Source: Planomicrobium sp. Y74 (lineage in GTDB: Bacteria; Bacillota; Bacilli; Bacillales_A; Planococcaceae). Taken from it: a stretch of 64,000 bases of DNA. The notes beneath the pieces are model-generated. The model saw only the letters and a list, made by a program, of their open reading frames with translations, had not been told where the DNA came from and made no database searches. This document shows, piece after piece, positions 18,244 through 26,674 of this stretch. The stretch's first letter is position 1. Every line of letters begins with the position of its first letter. The stretch spans positions 186,001 through 250,000 of the forward strand of contig NZ_RCWH01000005.1 in assembly GCF_003668635.1 (NCBI RefSeq), written 5' to 3'. A program made the position numbers and the translations under genes.

Positions 18244-18382
18244 GATAGTATCGGAAGTGTGTGGAATAAGCGGAAAAAGTAGATGCATGTTTTAATTTAA
18301 ATGAAATGGCAAGGACTATTCAGTAGTGACTAAAGTTGATTAGGAGTGAGATTGAGGTTGAGATTAAATCGATTTTGAGCAA

Positions 18383-18423
18383 TAAAAAACACCAACCATT
18401 GGATGGACTGGCGTTTTATAGAG
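18383..18423 (+). terminator. Probable terminator in the gap after the MazG-like gene
   Basis: AAAAACACCA pairs imperfectly with TGGCGTTTTA around a 14-nt loop. It lies in the 254-bp gap, which holds nothing else I recognise. Confidence 0.45.
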
Positions 18424-18497
18424 TGTATATTTTAAATGACGGTTTTCTCAGGGTGAATAATTGTTTTGAAGAATCTTGAATATCGTTCTTAACTGGA

Positions 18498-18929
18498 TTA
18501 GTTTAATAGTTTTTTTAGTTCTTGCACTGAATACTCTTTAATCGGATACGAAACACCACTATTTTGTTGATTATAAATAAAGTGGGTAGTACCGCTTTTT
18601 CTGATTCTGAATTTCCAATGGGGACCGATGCTTTTGTTGAAAACGAATTTATCGTGAGGCATCATTCTTTTTATGAAAGGTTCTAATTCTGAAACTAAAA
18701 AGGTATCAAAAAATCGAATGATTAAAAACCCTTTGCTGGAGGGGGTATTTAAATAAAAATCCAAATTCGGTTTTCTGATATCAAACCAGTTGTACTGATT
18801 TTGTACTGATGGGGAAATTGCCAAAGTATTTGCCTTTAGGAAAATTAATGATCTAGAATGTTGCCTTAATCCAAGGATGTTTTCAAGGATGTCTTTATTC
18901 ACTAATCGAGAATTCTGATTGACCGTCAT
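18498..18929 (-). CDS. Uncharacterised protein in restriction island
   Basis: 143 residues with a good ribosome site (AGGAG seven bases before ATG). I do not recognise a family. It is mixed and basic, with aromatic-rich stretches (NQYNWFDIRKPNLDFYL, HWKFRIRKSGTTHFIYN), no membrane segment and no obvious catalytic motif. It is the last gene of a minus-strand run vsr - methyltransferase - Sau3AI-like endonuclease - this gene, 86 bp after the endonuclease. It might be an accessory of that system; this is inference from position only. Confidence 0.6.
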   Translation of the reverse strand: MTVNQNSRLVNKDILENILGLRQHSRSLIFLKANTLAISPSVQNQYNWFDIRKPNLDFYLNTPSSKGFLIIRFFDTFLVSELEPFIKRMMPHDKFVFNKSIGPHWKFRIRKSGTTHFIYNQQNSGVSYPIKEYSVQELKKLLN

Positions 18930-19015
18930 TTAATCATCTCCTAATTTTAATGGATTAATTAGAAGTGCTTCTTCAAATCGAGAATCTACCATAAAAATTT
19001 AATAATCAGAGCAAT

Positions 19016-20398
19016 CTATAAAGAAATTGCAGAAGCAATATATTCCCTATCAAGCCAAAAGGCCTGCTTTGTAATCATCTGCCCACCAGGTAATTTTATT
19101 TTATCGCTTCCATCTTTAGCTTTTGGCCTAACATGACAAAGGCCGTTGCTGCTAGGTCCGGGAAGATTGTTGGAAATACGATAGCTAGATCCCCATGGTC
19201 TTCTTTCAAGAACGACCCCTTCATTAAGTGTTTGTTTTCCTAAAGACCAAAAATCTTTCATTCTTCCTTCAATCTCTTGCATAGGCATATTCCAAAGTTT
19301 GATTCCTTTGAAAAATAATTTGCGCTGAGGATTCACTTTCTCGCTTTCCTTGTATTCGAAAACTACAAAGAGGTATTTTGTTTCTTCAAAGTTCTGCTTG
19401 ATCCATGATTCCTCCCAATCTTCACTCGCCCAATCATTGAAGTTAATATTTTTGAAAGACATATGCTCTCTTGGTATCCCATTCGGTTCCAGCCGGACAG
19501 TTTTGAATTGAATATTCGCCTTAGAGAATTCCTCTATGTCATTAAGTGAAGTTCCGCGAATATTTAATAGAGTACTAATGAACTGTTGCAGAAATCCTTT
19601 GGACTTTGTATTGATTTCAATGGATTTCTCTTGTGCTATCTCATCAAGGGTCTTTCCTATGTATGAAGAGAATTTAGTCTGTAGCATTTCTTCGAATGAT
19701 TGTGTTTTAAGTTGACTGGCATTTGAAATCGAAACCATCGTTTCCTTGGAAACCACTTTCCGGGCCAATGTAGACATGTAAGATTGCTTAAGTGAATAAG
19801 CACGCTGCATAGCAGGTATCTCGCTATAGGGTTGGCTACGTACGGATTTTTTAGTTGCTCCTTTAGTGCATGCGCCGAGATATACTGTATCTCCTTCGGA
19901 TAATTCATGGGCTTTACCATCACGTATCTTACTGACTATCATTTCCCAGTCGCGCTTTATAATCTCCAAATCTTCTTCGCTGAAACGGTGTAAATGCGAT
20001 TTGAGTATACGATAATCCGCTCTTTTAACTTCTGGAATCCATTCATAAAACATTAGAAGAAGAGACTGATTTTTCGACCAGAAGCTAGAAGTTCTAAAGC
20101 TTTTCGTAACTTCATGGTGGTAATTAATGATATTTAAAACTAAACGTTCTTTAGCTGATATAGAACCGTTCTTATTAGTTTTGATAGGGGTGACTTTCAA
20201 CTCGATACCAAGATTTTCGAAGTCAGCCTCTGCGATTGAGTTAATAGCGTAGCCGAAAAAACTTTCCTCTATTATCTGTCCGAGATGCCCTTTAGCGTTT
20301 TCATTTGTAATCCGACCGCTTTTATCAATTTCTCCAAACGTCAATCCTTCAGCTTCCTTTGCTTTGTAAAGAAGCTGCGTTTCACTTTCATAGATCAT
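19016..20398 (-). CDS. Sau3AI-type restriction endonuclease (GATC), MutH-like catalytic domain
   Basis: 460 residues; GTGGAGG precedes the ATG. The N-terminal half is MutH-like: FFGYAINSIAEADFENLGIELKVTP carries D59, E66 and K68, in the D-x6-E-x-K spacing of MutH, and ERLVLNIINYHHE follows. The C-terminal half repeats the fold as a DNA-binding domain, as in Sau3AI (full length is similar). Sau3AI-type enzymes cut GATC. The partner cytosine methyltransferase lies directly upstream on the same strand, with a terminator hairpin between the two genes. Specificity is inferred from the family. Confidence 0.85.
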   Translation of the reverse strand: MIYESETQLLYKAKEAEGLTFGEIDKSGRITNENAKGHLGQIIEESFFGYAINSIAEADFENLGIELKVTPIKTNKNGSISAKERLVLNIINYHHEVTKSFRTSSFWSKNQSLLLMFYEWIPEVKRADYRILKSHLHRFSEEDLEIIKRDWEMIVSKIRDGKAHELSEGDTVYLGACTKGATKKSVRSQPYSEIPAMQRAYSLKQSYMSTLARKVVSKETMVSISNASQLKTQSFEEMLQTKFSSYIGKTLDEIAQEKSIEINTKSKGFLQQFISTLLNIRGTSLNDIEEFSKANIQFKTVRLEPNGIPREHMSFKNINFNDWASEDWEESWIKQNFEETKYLFVVFEYKESEKVNPQRKLFFKGIKLWNMPMQEIEGRMKDFWSLGKQTLNEGVVLERRPWGSSYRISNNLPGPSSNGLCHVRPKAKDGSDKIKLPGGQMITKQAFWLDREYIASAISL

Positions 20399-20444
20399 GG
20401 TTTATCCTCCACCTCTATTGGAATATCTAAATTTTACCACAAAT

Positions 20445-20472
20445 AAAAAAGCTGATACATGAAGTATCAGCC
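20445..20472 (-). terminator. Terminator between the methyltransferase and endonuclease genes
   Basis: On the minus strand GCTGATAC and GTATCAGC pair around TTCAT and are followed by TTTTTTATTTG. The stem includes the methyltransferase stop codon. It would reduce read-through into the endonuclease gene, a plausible way to keep methylation ahead of cutting. Confidence 0.75.
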
Positions 20473-21729
20473 AAAGACGGAAAATTCCATCTGGATTTCC
20501 GCTAAGTCGTTTGTTTGTTCAATCTCTTCTATTCTATTACCCATCCGTTCTATCAGATCCACGACCAATGCATTCCCCATGCAGAAGTAGCGCATCCGAT
20601 CGGCCATTCCTGCTGTCCAATTGTCTGGGAAGCCATTCAGACGTTCGCATTCAACAGGAGTAAGGAAACGTTTTTTTCCATTCACTTCGACGATGTGGGT
20701 ACTTCTGTTTATCGATCCTTCGCTCGTCAGCATGGTTCTGCCCGGTTTATCGAGCTCATCCACCGGGGACATGCCACCCTCTGAAAAGTTATAAACATGA
20801 CCTGTAGCCGAGGTCCGTTCTATTTTCTTGGGTCCTCTTAAATAAGCGAACTTCTCAATCTGTGCTTCTGTGAGGAAGAATTTCTCAGGAACAGCTTCTT
20901 CGTCAATGAGAATATTCCTTAGGGGAATCGGTTCTTCCATAACGGGAGTGGTGTGGGCAGTGAAAACTTCACCGTATTTCATGTAACCCGCTGTATGGAA
21001 CGAAAACGAAAACTCGTCCGATATCTTAACGATGTCTTCCGGTAATCTTACCGTTGCTAATCTATCCTTATATGGTTCTTCTTCGACCGGAAATGGTTTG
21101 GCAAAAAAACCATCATTAAATACGATCTGGTTTGGTGTCAATTCATCTTGTTTCTTTTCAAAAGAAATGCCGTTCTTATATGCAAAGATGAAAACACGAC
21201 GACGTCTTTGGGCCAAGCCATAATCTGCTGCATTTATGACGCGCCATTCCACTGTATAATTCAAGTCGCGGAAAGTGGCTAACATGACAGCAAAATCCCG
21301 TCCCCGTTGGGAAGAAGGTGACTTCAATAGACGGTCTACGTTCTCTAGCAAAACATATTTCGGGTGGGTGTTTTCAATAATCCTTTTTATATCCCAAAAT
21401 AGTACACCTTTTTTACCTTGAATTCCCTGCTCTCCCGATTTGCTGCGAGCGACGGAATAGTCCTGGCACGGGAATCCTCCGACTAGAAGGTTGGGCTGCA
21501 GATTATGGAAGGTATCATCCGACACCTTGGTGATATCATCATTAGAATGGATTCCTGTAGAGAAGTTGCGAGAGTAGCAATCGAAAGCATCCTGCGCTTT
21601 ACGTGATGGCTCCCATTGATTTCCCCACACGATATTAAAAAGCTTTTCGTTCGCTTTCTCAAGCCCGAGTCTAAAACCGCCGACTCCGGCAAATAATTCA
21701 ATTACGCGTATTTCATTGTTCATTTCCAT
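20467..21729 (-). CDS. DNA (cytosine-5) methyltransferase of the Sau3AI-type system
   Basis: 420 residues. Motif I is VIELFAGVGGFRLGLE, motif IV GGFPCQDYSVARS with catalytic Cys, motif VI ENVDRLLKSP, motif VIII QRRRRVFIF, and the C-terminal NGFPDNW...FCMGNALV is motif X. The WGNQWEPSRKAQDAF segment is characteristic of the M.Sau3AI branch that methylates GATC at cytosine. It is followed by the cognate endonuclease and preceded by vsr. The ATG at 21729 or the second ATG two codons on could be used; AAAGGA is upstream. Confidence 0.88.
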   Translation of the reverse strand: MEMNNEIRVIELFAGVGGFRLGLEKANEKLFNIVWGNQWEPSRKAQDAFDCYSRNFSTGIHSNDDITKVSDDTFHNLQPNLLVGGFPCQDYSVARSKSGEQGIQGKKGVLFWDIKRIIENTHPKYVLLENVDRLLKSPSSQRGRDFAVMLATFRDLNYTVEWRVINAADYGLAQRRRRVFIFAYKNGISFEKKQDELTPNQIVFNDGFFAKPFPVEEEPYKDRLATVRLPEDIVKISDEFSFSFHTAGYMKYGEVFTAHTTPVMEEPIPLRNILIDEEAVPEKFFLTEAQIEKFAYLRGPKKIERTSATGHVYNFSEGGMSPVDELDKPGRTMLTSEGSINRSTHIVEVNGKKRFLTPVECERLNGFPDNWTAGMADRMRYFCMGNALVVDLIERMGNRIEEIEQTNDLAEIQMEFSVFG

Positions 21730-21817
21730 TTACCGAACATCCTTTCGGCTTTTTTATTAATTATACAGAAAAAATGCGAAAGGATCAACTATCTTAAGTA
21801 GGATTCTCTAAAAAAAT

Positions 21818-22300
21818 TTAATCACCAGAATTTCCATATGGTTCTTGCTGCTCTGCTACTTTTTTTGTAGGAGACCCTTCGCTGTTTTTAGCAGTATTTA
21901 TGAAAGATAAAGTTTCATCAACCGCACTATCGATATTAGAGCGGATTTCGTGTTCCCAAATTCTTTTGAGATGCCATCCTTTAACAATATAGTACTCATC
22001 CACTTCTTTGTCACGTTCACGGTTCCGCGCAATCTTTTTATCCCAGAATTCTTGATTGCTTTTTGGACGTTTAAAATGAATGGGGCAACCGTGCCAGAAA
22101 CATGAATCTACAAATATTACAATCTTATATTTTTGAATGACAATGTCTGGAGTGCCGCGAAGTTTTCTTACGTTTTTTCGAAATCTCAACCCTTTTTTCC
22201 ATAGAGCCTTAGTGAATATATTTTCAAGTTTTGACTGTGCCCGAATTGCACCCATAGTTTTGCTTCGCTGTTCTTTAGACATGATATCAGCCACGATCAT
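21818..22300 (-). CDS. vsr: Very short patch repair endonuclease (Vsr), second copy
   Basis: 160 residues; the Vsr core MSKEQRSKTMGAIRAQSKLE and FVDSCFWHGCPIHF (D65, H70, H75) is clear, with a non-conserved C-terminal tail of about 20 residues. It leads the minus-strand run vsr - methyltransferase - endonuclease and would repair T:G mismatches at the system's 5mC sites. It is similar to, but clearly diverged from, the Vsr at 17273-17692, so each cytosine methyltransferase here has its own Vsr. Confidence 0.93.
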   Translation of the reverse strand: MIVADIMSKEQRSKTMGAIRAQSKLENIFTKALWKKGLRFRKNVRKLRGTPDIVIQKYKIVIFVDSCFWHGCPIHFKRPKSNQEFWDKKIARNRERDKEVDEYYIVKGWHLKRIWEHEIRSNIDSAVDETLSFINTAKNSEGSPTKKVAEQQEPYGNSGD

Positions 22301-22453
22301 CAGTCCTTTCTAAGGATATATTTCCACTAGAACAAATTATTCAAACTCGAAGAAAAAGTGGATGTTAATATGGAATTAAACAGAATCGTTGTAATTATTG
22401 TGATATATTGTTTAAAGTCATTTATATGTATAGAGAAAAGGAGGAAGAATTAC

Positions 22454-23578
22454 GTGGCTGGATACCTTTTTACTCTAGACAACGAAGATTCATTGCATGA
22501 AGTACTTAGCAAAGGAGTCTATAGTACTAATTTAAAAATAACGACGTCATACTGGAAGATTCATCACGAAGGTACATTTGCTGATTATTTTTCTATGGAC
22601 GAAGGAGATAATGTTTACTTCTTCATTAAAAGAAAAATATATGGTATAGGGGAGCTGGTGAATGTTGGTGATGACTGCAAATACTTGAATTTTCCTAAAG
22701 CGGATATTCCGACATCTCCAACCTATAACAAAATAAAGCATGAAATGATTTTAAATGATTCAAAACTGAATCTGAATAATAGAGTACTTTGCACATTTAA
22801 AAGTAGTCCTGAATTTTTTAAATATGGAATCGATATGGACGAAGTGCTGAATTCTAATCCTGAAGCCTTTAAAATGTTACGAGTACTTTGGAAAAGGTCA
22901 TTTATCAAAATTGATGATAAAGAAAATAAAGCGCTTTTTGACATCATTCTCAAATCTAACGAAAATTCATTATTCGATTACACTAAAGTTTTTCCCAAAT
23001 CGGTTAAATTACATAATCGTATAAAGAAACTAGTAAATGAAGATTACCAAGTAAGCGCTAAAAATCTATTAAAATTGGCCTCCAAAAATACGGCCATTAC
23101 TCATGAAATGGCTATAGAAGCTGGAGTTATTGATTATATCCAAAAAAATTCTACAAGTTTGTTCGGGAAATGGAACTATTTAACGCACCAGGTAGTGGCT
23201 TCGCCATTTAAACCTGTAGATTACATGGATAAGATGGATATTTTCGGATACCGTTTTATCCCTTCATACAATACTGTCTCCAAGTATCTTGTAATAGAGT
23301 TGAAAAAGGGTAAAGCAGATAAAGACGTGATTAATCAAGTCATGAAGTATGTAGATTGGGTAAATCAGGAATATGAATTTAAGGACTATTTAATGATAGA
23401 AGCATTTGTTGTAGCTTATAGTTTTCCGCCAGAGGTGATTGCATTAAAAGAAGAGGTAGGAAAAAGAACTTTTGCAAGAGGAAGTCGGCCTGTGGTAACG
23501 GAGCAATGGTCTAATTTAAAATTAATAACTTACAAATTTAATCCGGAGCTCCAGAAATTAGAGTTTAAGGAAGTTTAG
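22454..23578 (+). CDS. Predicted nuclease: EVE/PUA-like N-terminus plus NucS/RecB-like PD-(D/E)XK domain
   Basis: The start chosen is GTG 22454, nine bases after a perfect AAAGGAGG; the frame opens at 22358 without a ribosome site. It gives 374 residues. The N-terminal about 130 residues (GYLFTLDN..., TSYWKIHHEGTFADYFSMDEGDNVYFFIKRKIYGIGEL) look like an EVE/PUA-type modified-base reader fold. The C-terminal half has MDIFG ... YLVIELKKGKADKDVINQVMKYVDWV, a D...E-x-K nuclease core as in NucS/RecB-like proteins. It is divergent from the adjacent restriction genes. A modification-dependent nuclease is inferred; no experimental family is recognised. Confidence 0.65.
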   Translation: MAGYLFTLDNEDSLHEVLSKGVYSTNLKITTSYWKIHHEGTFADYFSMDEGDNVYFFIKRKIYGIGELVNVGDDCKYLNFPKADIPTSPTYNKIKHEMILNDSKLNLNNRVLCTFKSSPEFFKYGIDMDEVLNSNPEAFKMLRVLWKRSFIKIDDKENKALFDIILKSNENSLFDYTKVFPKSVKLHNRIKKLVNEDYQVSAKNLLKLASKNTAITHEMAIEAGVIDYIQKNSTSLFGKWNYLTHQVVASPFKPVDYMDKMDIFGYRFIPSYNTVSKYLVIELKKGKADKDVINQVMKYVDWVNQEYEFKDYLMIEAFVVAYSFPPEVIALKEEVGKRTFARGSRPVVTEQWSNLKLITYKFNPELQKLEFKEV

Positions 23579-23922
23579 TTTTAAATCATCTAAGGAAGCA
23601 ACGGCATAAATTTATTTAGTAATGACCTGCTCACTTCGCTGAAGGAGAATGAAGCGAAAAAAAGATATATGGTAGAAGAAACATAGAGAAAAGGTTGATT
23701 GAGAGGAAGAAAAGAAATGATGGAAAAGTGATGGGATAATAGATTCGAGCTGCATTTCCTAAAGGGGAATGTCATTGAAGAATATCTATTCGTCTTAATG
23801 AAATTTTTTAAAAATAAATACGTTTCAGATAAAGATTTCAATATTTTACTTGAAGATAGTTGATCTTATGAATTTTCGCTTGTACTATTAAGTTGTTGAA
23901 TTGAAAATTCTAAGGAGGTATC
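23579..23922. other. Intergenic region at the right edge of the defence island
   Basis: AT- and purine-rich, without an ORF that has a ribosome site. Antisense frames here have biased composition only. The 3' half of the NUDIX gene broken at the left edge was looked for and not seen. Confidence 0.5.
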
Positions 23923-24141
23923 ATGATGAATTCTTTGTGGTCTAGTGTCATCACTTCGATGCTGCTATCTGTGTTAATTTCGCTTTTAAACTCTGAAATC
24001 AGTGGGTTGTCAAACTTAATGAGGAGAAACCCGTTTGAAACACTTATAGTGGTATTTCTTATACTTATAGTTGGATTACTATTAATAGTGATAAAAAGGA
24101 TTACTAAAAGTACTGATTTTAACCAAGAGACAATTGCCTAA
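23923..24141 (+). CDS. Small predicted membrane protein
   Basis: 72 residues beginning MM, with AAGGAGG just upstream. Two hydrophobic segments are visible (about residues 5-22 and 39-58), separated by a polar loop and followed by a charged tail (KRITKSTDFNQE). It is not recognised. It follows the defence island and precedes a hairpin terminator, so it is a self-contained unit. Small two-helix membrane proteins next to defence genes are sometimes effectors, but nothing here proves that. Confidence 0.6.
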   Translation: MMNSLWSSVITSMLLSVLISLLNSEISGLSNLMRRNPFETLIVVFLILIVGLLLIVIKRITKSTDFNQETIA

Positions 24142-24232
24142 ACGAGAATAGAATTAAAATAAATTGGAAAGTAGAAAAAGTGAAAAATGAGCTGATTCTA
24201 ATTGGAATAGAAAGTGCATAAGTAACTCCTAA

Positions 24233-24273
24233 ATAAAGTGGGCCGTTAAGTTGGTAGTCCACTTTTATTTAAT
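24233..24273 (+). terminator. Terminator after the small membrane protein gene
   Basis: AAATAAAGTGG pairs with CCACTTTTATTT (one bulge) around the loop. Confidence 0.6.
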
Positions 24274-24289
24274 TTCAGTAAAATGTATT

Positions 24290-24355
24290 ATCCCCCTACC
24301 TTCCTATACAGTAAGGAAAAGAACTTTTCCGGAATCTATTATATAAAGTATAAGT
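24290..24355 (+). repeat. Leader-like element, copy A (resembles 35858-35932)
   Basis: The pattern AAAATGTAT...CCTATA...AGTAAGGA...CTTTTCCGGAA.CTATTATATAAAG matches the region just before the gene at 35939. No gene follows this copy directly. Confidence 0.5.
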
Positions 24356-24403
24356 TGTTTTGAATCAAATGGTAAATACTCTTATTAAAAACACTTACCC
24401 GAC

Positions 24404-24530
24404 AGTAGCACCATCAAACTTAGAGGCTGTTGAGTTTAGAGCGTATAAATTGTTGAGGAGGATAATGGAATGCAGGAGTTACAGGGAGTCTTGCTCGTTT
24501 TTCGGAACATAAAAGACTTTATGCTTTTGC
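24404..24530 (+). pseudogene. Truncated duplicate of the glpP leader and 5' end
   Basis: From 24404 to about 24521 the sequence matches 25882-25999, that is, the glpP upstream region, ribosome site and first about 20 codons. ATG 24470 begins M-QELQGVLLVFRNIKDF, against MPELQGVLPVLRNMKDF in intact glpP. The similarity stops abruptly and the frame then runs into the opposite-strand lipoprotein gene. This is a fragment left by a duplication or rearrangement. Confidence 0.85.
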
Positions 24531-24575
24531 TATTCGCTGATTTTCAATTTGCTGCTAACCACCAAACATCTTTCC

Positions 24576-25724
24576 CTACTGATAATTCACAACCGCAGGA
24601 CTCGGATCCAGCGCGATAACTTCTTCAGGGGTTAAGATGGGTTCGTCTTTCTTATAGAAGATCTTAAAGCCGCCGTACTGGGAAGTTTCGTTGCGGACGA
24701 ATCTTTGGTAATTCGAAATTTTGGCGGCTGAATGGCCCCAGCCGTCGAAGTTCAGGACGACTTCGACATTTTCGGTTGGCTGGATGGCTTCTTTATTCGT
24801 CAGCGCTTCATCCATGAACTGGTGGACGAGGACGATTTTATCCGGCAGATCATGTTCTTCTACCATGTCCGTGAGGTAGTCCACCGCTTCCTGCACTTCG
24901 GAACCGTTTACTTGGCCCAGAACCGTACCGGGTATTTCACCTTCCTGCACAGAGAACTCGGTGTCGATGGCGAGGTGTACATGAGGAAGCTTCAGCCATT
25001 TCTCGATCAACTGGACCTGGTGCAGGACAGAATCCGTTCCCAGCTGGACATCTAGCATGAGCAGCGCGCCATGTTCTTCGGCGAGCTTGGCGTACTCGTC
25101 AATTTTCTTAGGGGGCGTCATGTGATAATATTTTCCGTCAGTCGCCGGGCTTCTTTGGGCGACGGTGGTGATCAGTTCGATCATTGGGATGGCTGGCCGA
25201 TCAGGGTCGGCGTCCGAATAAGCCTGTGTCTGCTCTTTCAGTTTTTCCATGAAGGCATCCGGTTCCATTTCACCCAATATGCCTATATTGGAAGAGTTGG
25301 GATGTCCGTAATAGGCGACAAGCCGATGGTTTTTTAACGGTCCATCGGTTAAATCTTCGCCATCTTTGACCAGCGTTTCACCGGCGGGAACCATTCGTTC
25401 GGTTTCGTCTCCGTATGCTTGGGCTTCAGGCATATTCGTCAGGTTTTCTTCAGGCCACGAATCTTGAATGGACTGGGCACCTTCAGCAGGCTCTAAGGGT
25501 TTATAGGGCTCCTGAGGTTCCGGCTTTTCTTTTTCCGCTTCTTCTTCTATTTCTTCTTCTGGAGCTTTTGCTTCTTCTTTCTTGTTGTCTTCATCCTTTG
25601 TACTGTCCTGGGACTCTGCGTTTTCTTTTTCTTTATCCTGGCTCTCTTCGGAAGAAGAGGCGGAGCAGGCGACAAGGAAAAAAGCCAGCAGCACTGCAAG
25701 GGACAGCAAGATTAACTTTTTCAT
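24576..25724 (-). CDS. Uncharacterised lipoprotein with TIM-barrel-like domain
   Basis: 382 residues with a lipoprotein signal (LAFFLVACS), then a low-complexity Glu/Lys/Asp/Ser linker to about residue 75. The folded part has RLVAYYGHPNSSNIGILGE, PIMELITTVAQ-like, LLMLDVQLGTDS, VHLAIDTEFS and VLVHQFMDEAL segments. Their regular strand-ending acidic residues look like a beta/alpha barrel of glycoside-hydrolase type. I do not recognise the family. It is inserted on the opposite strand between the truncated and intact copies of glpP, so it came with that rearrangement or was duplicated around. Confidence 0.75.
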   Translation of the reverse strand: MKKLILLSLAVLLAFFLVACSASSSEESQDKEKENAESQDSTKDEDNKKEEAKAPEEEIEEEAEKEKPEPQEPYKPLEPAEGAQSIQDSWPEENLTNMPEAQAYGDETERMVPAGETLVKDGEDLTDGPLKNHRLVAYYGHPNSSNIGILGEMEPDAFMEKLKEQTQAYSDADPDRPAIPMIELITTVAQRSPATDGKYYHMTPPKKIDEYAKLAEEHGALLMLDVQLGTDSVLHQVQLIEKWLKLPHVHLAIDTEFSVQEGEIPGTVLGQVNGSEVQEAVDYLTDMVEEHDLPDKIVLVHQFMDEALTNKEAIQPTENVEVVLNFDGWGHSAAKISNYQRFVRNETSQYGGFKIFYKKDEPILTPEEVIALDPSPAVVNYQ

Positions 25725-25946
25725 GAAATCACGTCCTTATGTAGAGGTAGATTGAATATGTAACCTTGTCATATATTCCCTGCTTACTGAATTTTAATCA
25801 TAAATTGTCATTGCAATGAGAACATCGATAGTTATTATTAAAAATGATGGAGCAGGTAAAGGCTTGATTAATCCACCAAATAGTAGCATCATCAAACTTA
25901 GAGGCTGTTGAGTTTAGAGCGCAGAACATCTGAGGAGGAAAACGGA

Positions 25947-26492
25947 ATGCCGGAGTTGCAGGGAGTCTTGCCCGTGTTGCGGAATATGAAGGACTTTGAG
26001 CGTTTGCTGGAAAGCCATCATCCGTATATTATTTTTCTGGAAGTGCGGCTGTCGCAGCTGCAGGTGTTGGTGCGCACCGCGAAAAAGGCGGGGAAAAAAG
26101 TTATTCTGCATGCCGATCTGATCCAGGGGCTGAAAACGGATGCTTACGGAATGGAGTTTCTGGTAAGGGAGATCAAGCCGGACGGCATCATTTCGACGCG
26201 CGGCAATGTGATTACGCTGGCGAAGAAGAACAATCTGCTGACGATTCAGCGGCTGTTTCTGCTGGATAGCCATGCATTGGAGAATAATATCAAGCTGATC
26301 AGTCAGGTCAAACCGGATTATATCGAATTATTGCCCGGCATCATTCCGTCGGTGATTGAGGAAGTCCACCAGAAGACCGGTATCCCGATTATTGCCGGAG
26401 GGCTGATCCGCAGTGCGGAAGACGTTGAGCTGGCATACAGCGGCGGGGCCCGGGCAGTGTCTACTTCCGATTCGGATTTGTGGGAGTTATAG
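25947..26492 (+). CDS. glpP: Glycerol uptake operon antiterminator GlpP
   Basis: 181 residues from ATG 25947, which follows GAGGAGG; the frame opens 13 codons earlier. The sequence has the GlpP barrel: FLEVRLSQLQ, KKVILHADLIQGLKTD, IISTRGN, LLTIQRLFLLDSHAL, PDYIELLPGIIP, IAGGLIRSAEDV, ARAVSTSD. GlpP, with glycerol-3-phosphate, prevents termination at leader hairpins before glp genes. It stands upstream of two glpFKD sets whose leaders carry such hairpins, so it probably controls both. Confidence 0.95.
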   Translation: MPELQGVLPVLRNMKDFERLLESHHPYIIFLEVRLSQLQVLVRTAKKAGKKVILHADLIQGLKTDAYGMEFLVREIKPDGIISTRGNVITLAKKNNLLTIQRLFLLDSHALENNIKLISQVKPDYIELLPGIIPSVIEEVHQKTGIPIIAGGLIRSAEDVELAYSGGARAVSTSDSDLWEL

Positions 26493-26507
26493 CGGAGAAT
26501 GATGTGT

Positions 26508-26541
26508 TGACCGCGCTTTCAAAAGCTGATAAATTAGAATG
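26508..26541 (+). promoter_or_regulatory. Promoter of glpF copy 1 with overlapping CcpA cre site
   Basis: TTGACC (26508) and TAAATT (26531) are 17 bp apart. TGACCGCGCTTTCA at 26509-26522 matches the cre consensus with one mismatch and overlaps the -35 box, consistent with catabolite repression. Confidence 0.7.
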
Positions 26542-26633
26542 ACAAGTTAAGAACTGTGTAAGAGAAGAGGAGACCCGCACTGTAACGGACAAATTCTGAT
26601 GAGGAATTTGTCCGTTTCGTGCGGTTTTTTTGT
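26542..26633 (+). promoter_or_regulatory. GlpP-responsive leader and attenuator before glpF copy 1
   Basis: ACAAGTTAAGAACTGTGT is shared with the leader of the second set. It precedes a strong terminator: CCGCAC plus AACGGACAAATT pairing with AATTTGTCCGTT plus GTGCGG, then seven T. This is the arrangement of GlpP antitermination leaders. Confidence 0.8.
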
Positions 26634-26674
26634 GTTTTTCGGGTTCTGGACTGACTATCCTGGAGGAGATTATT

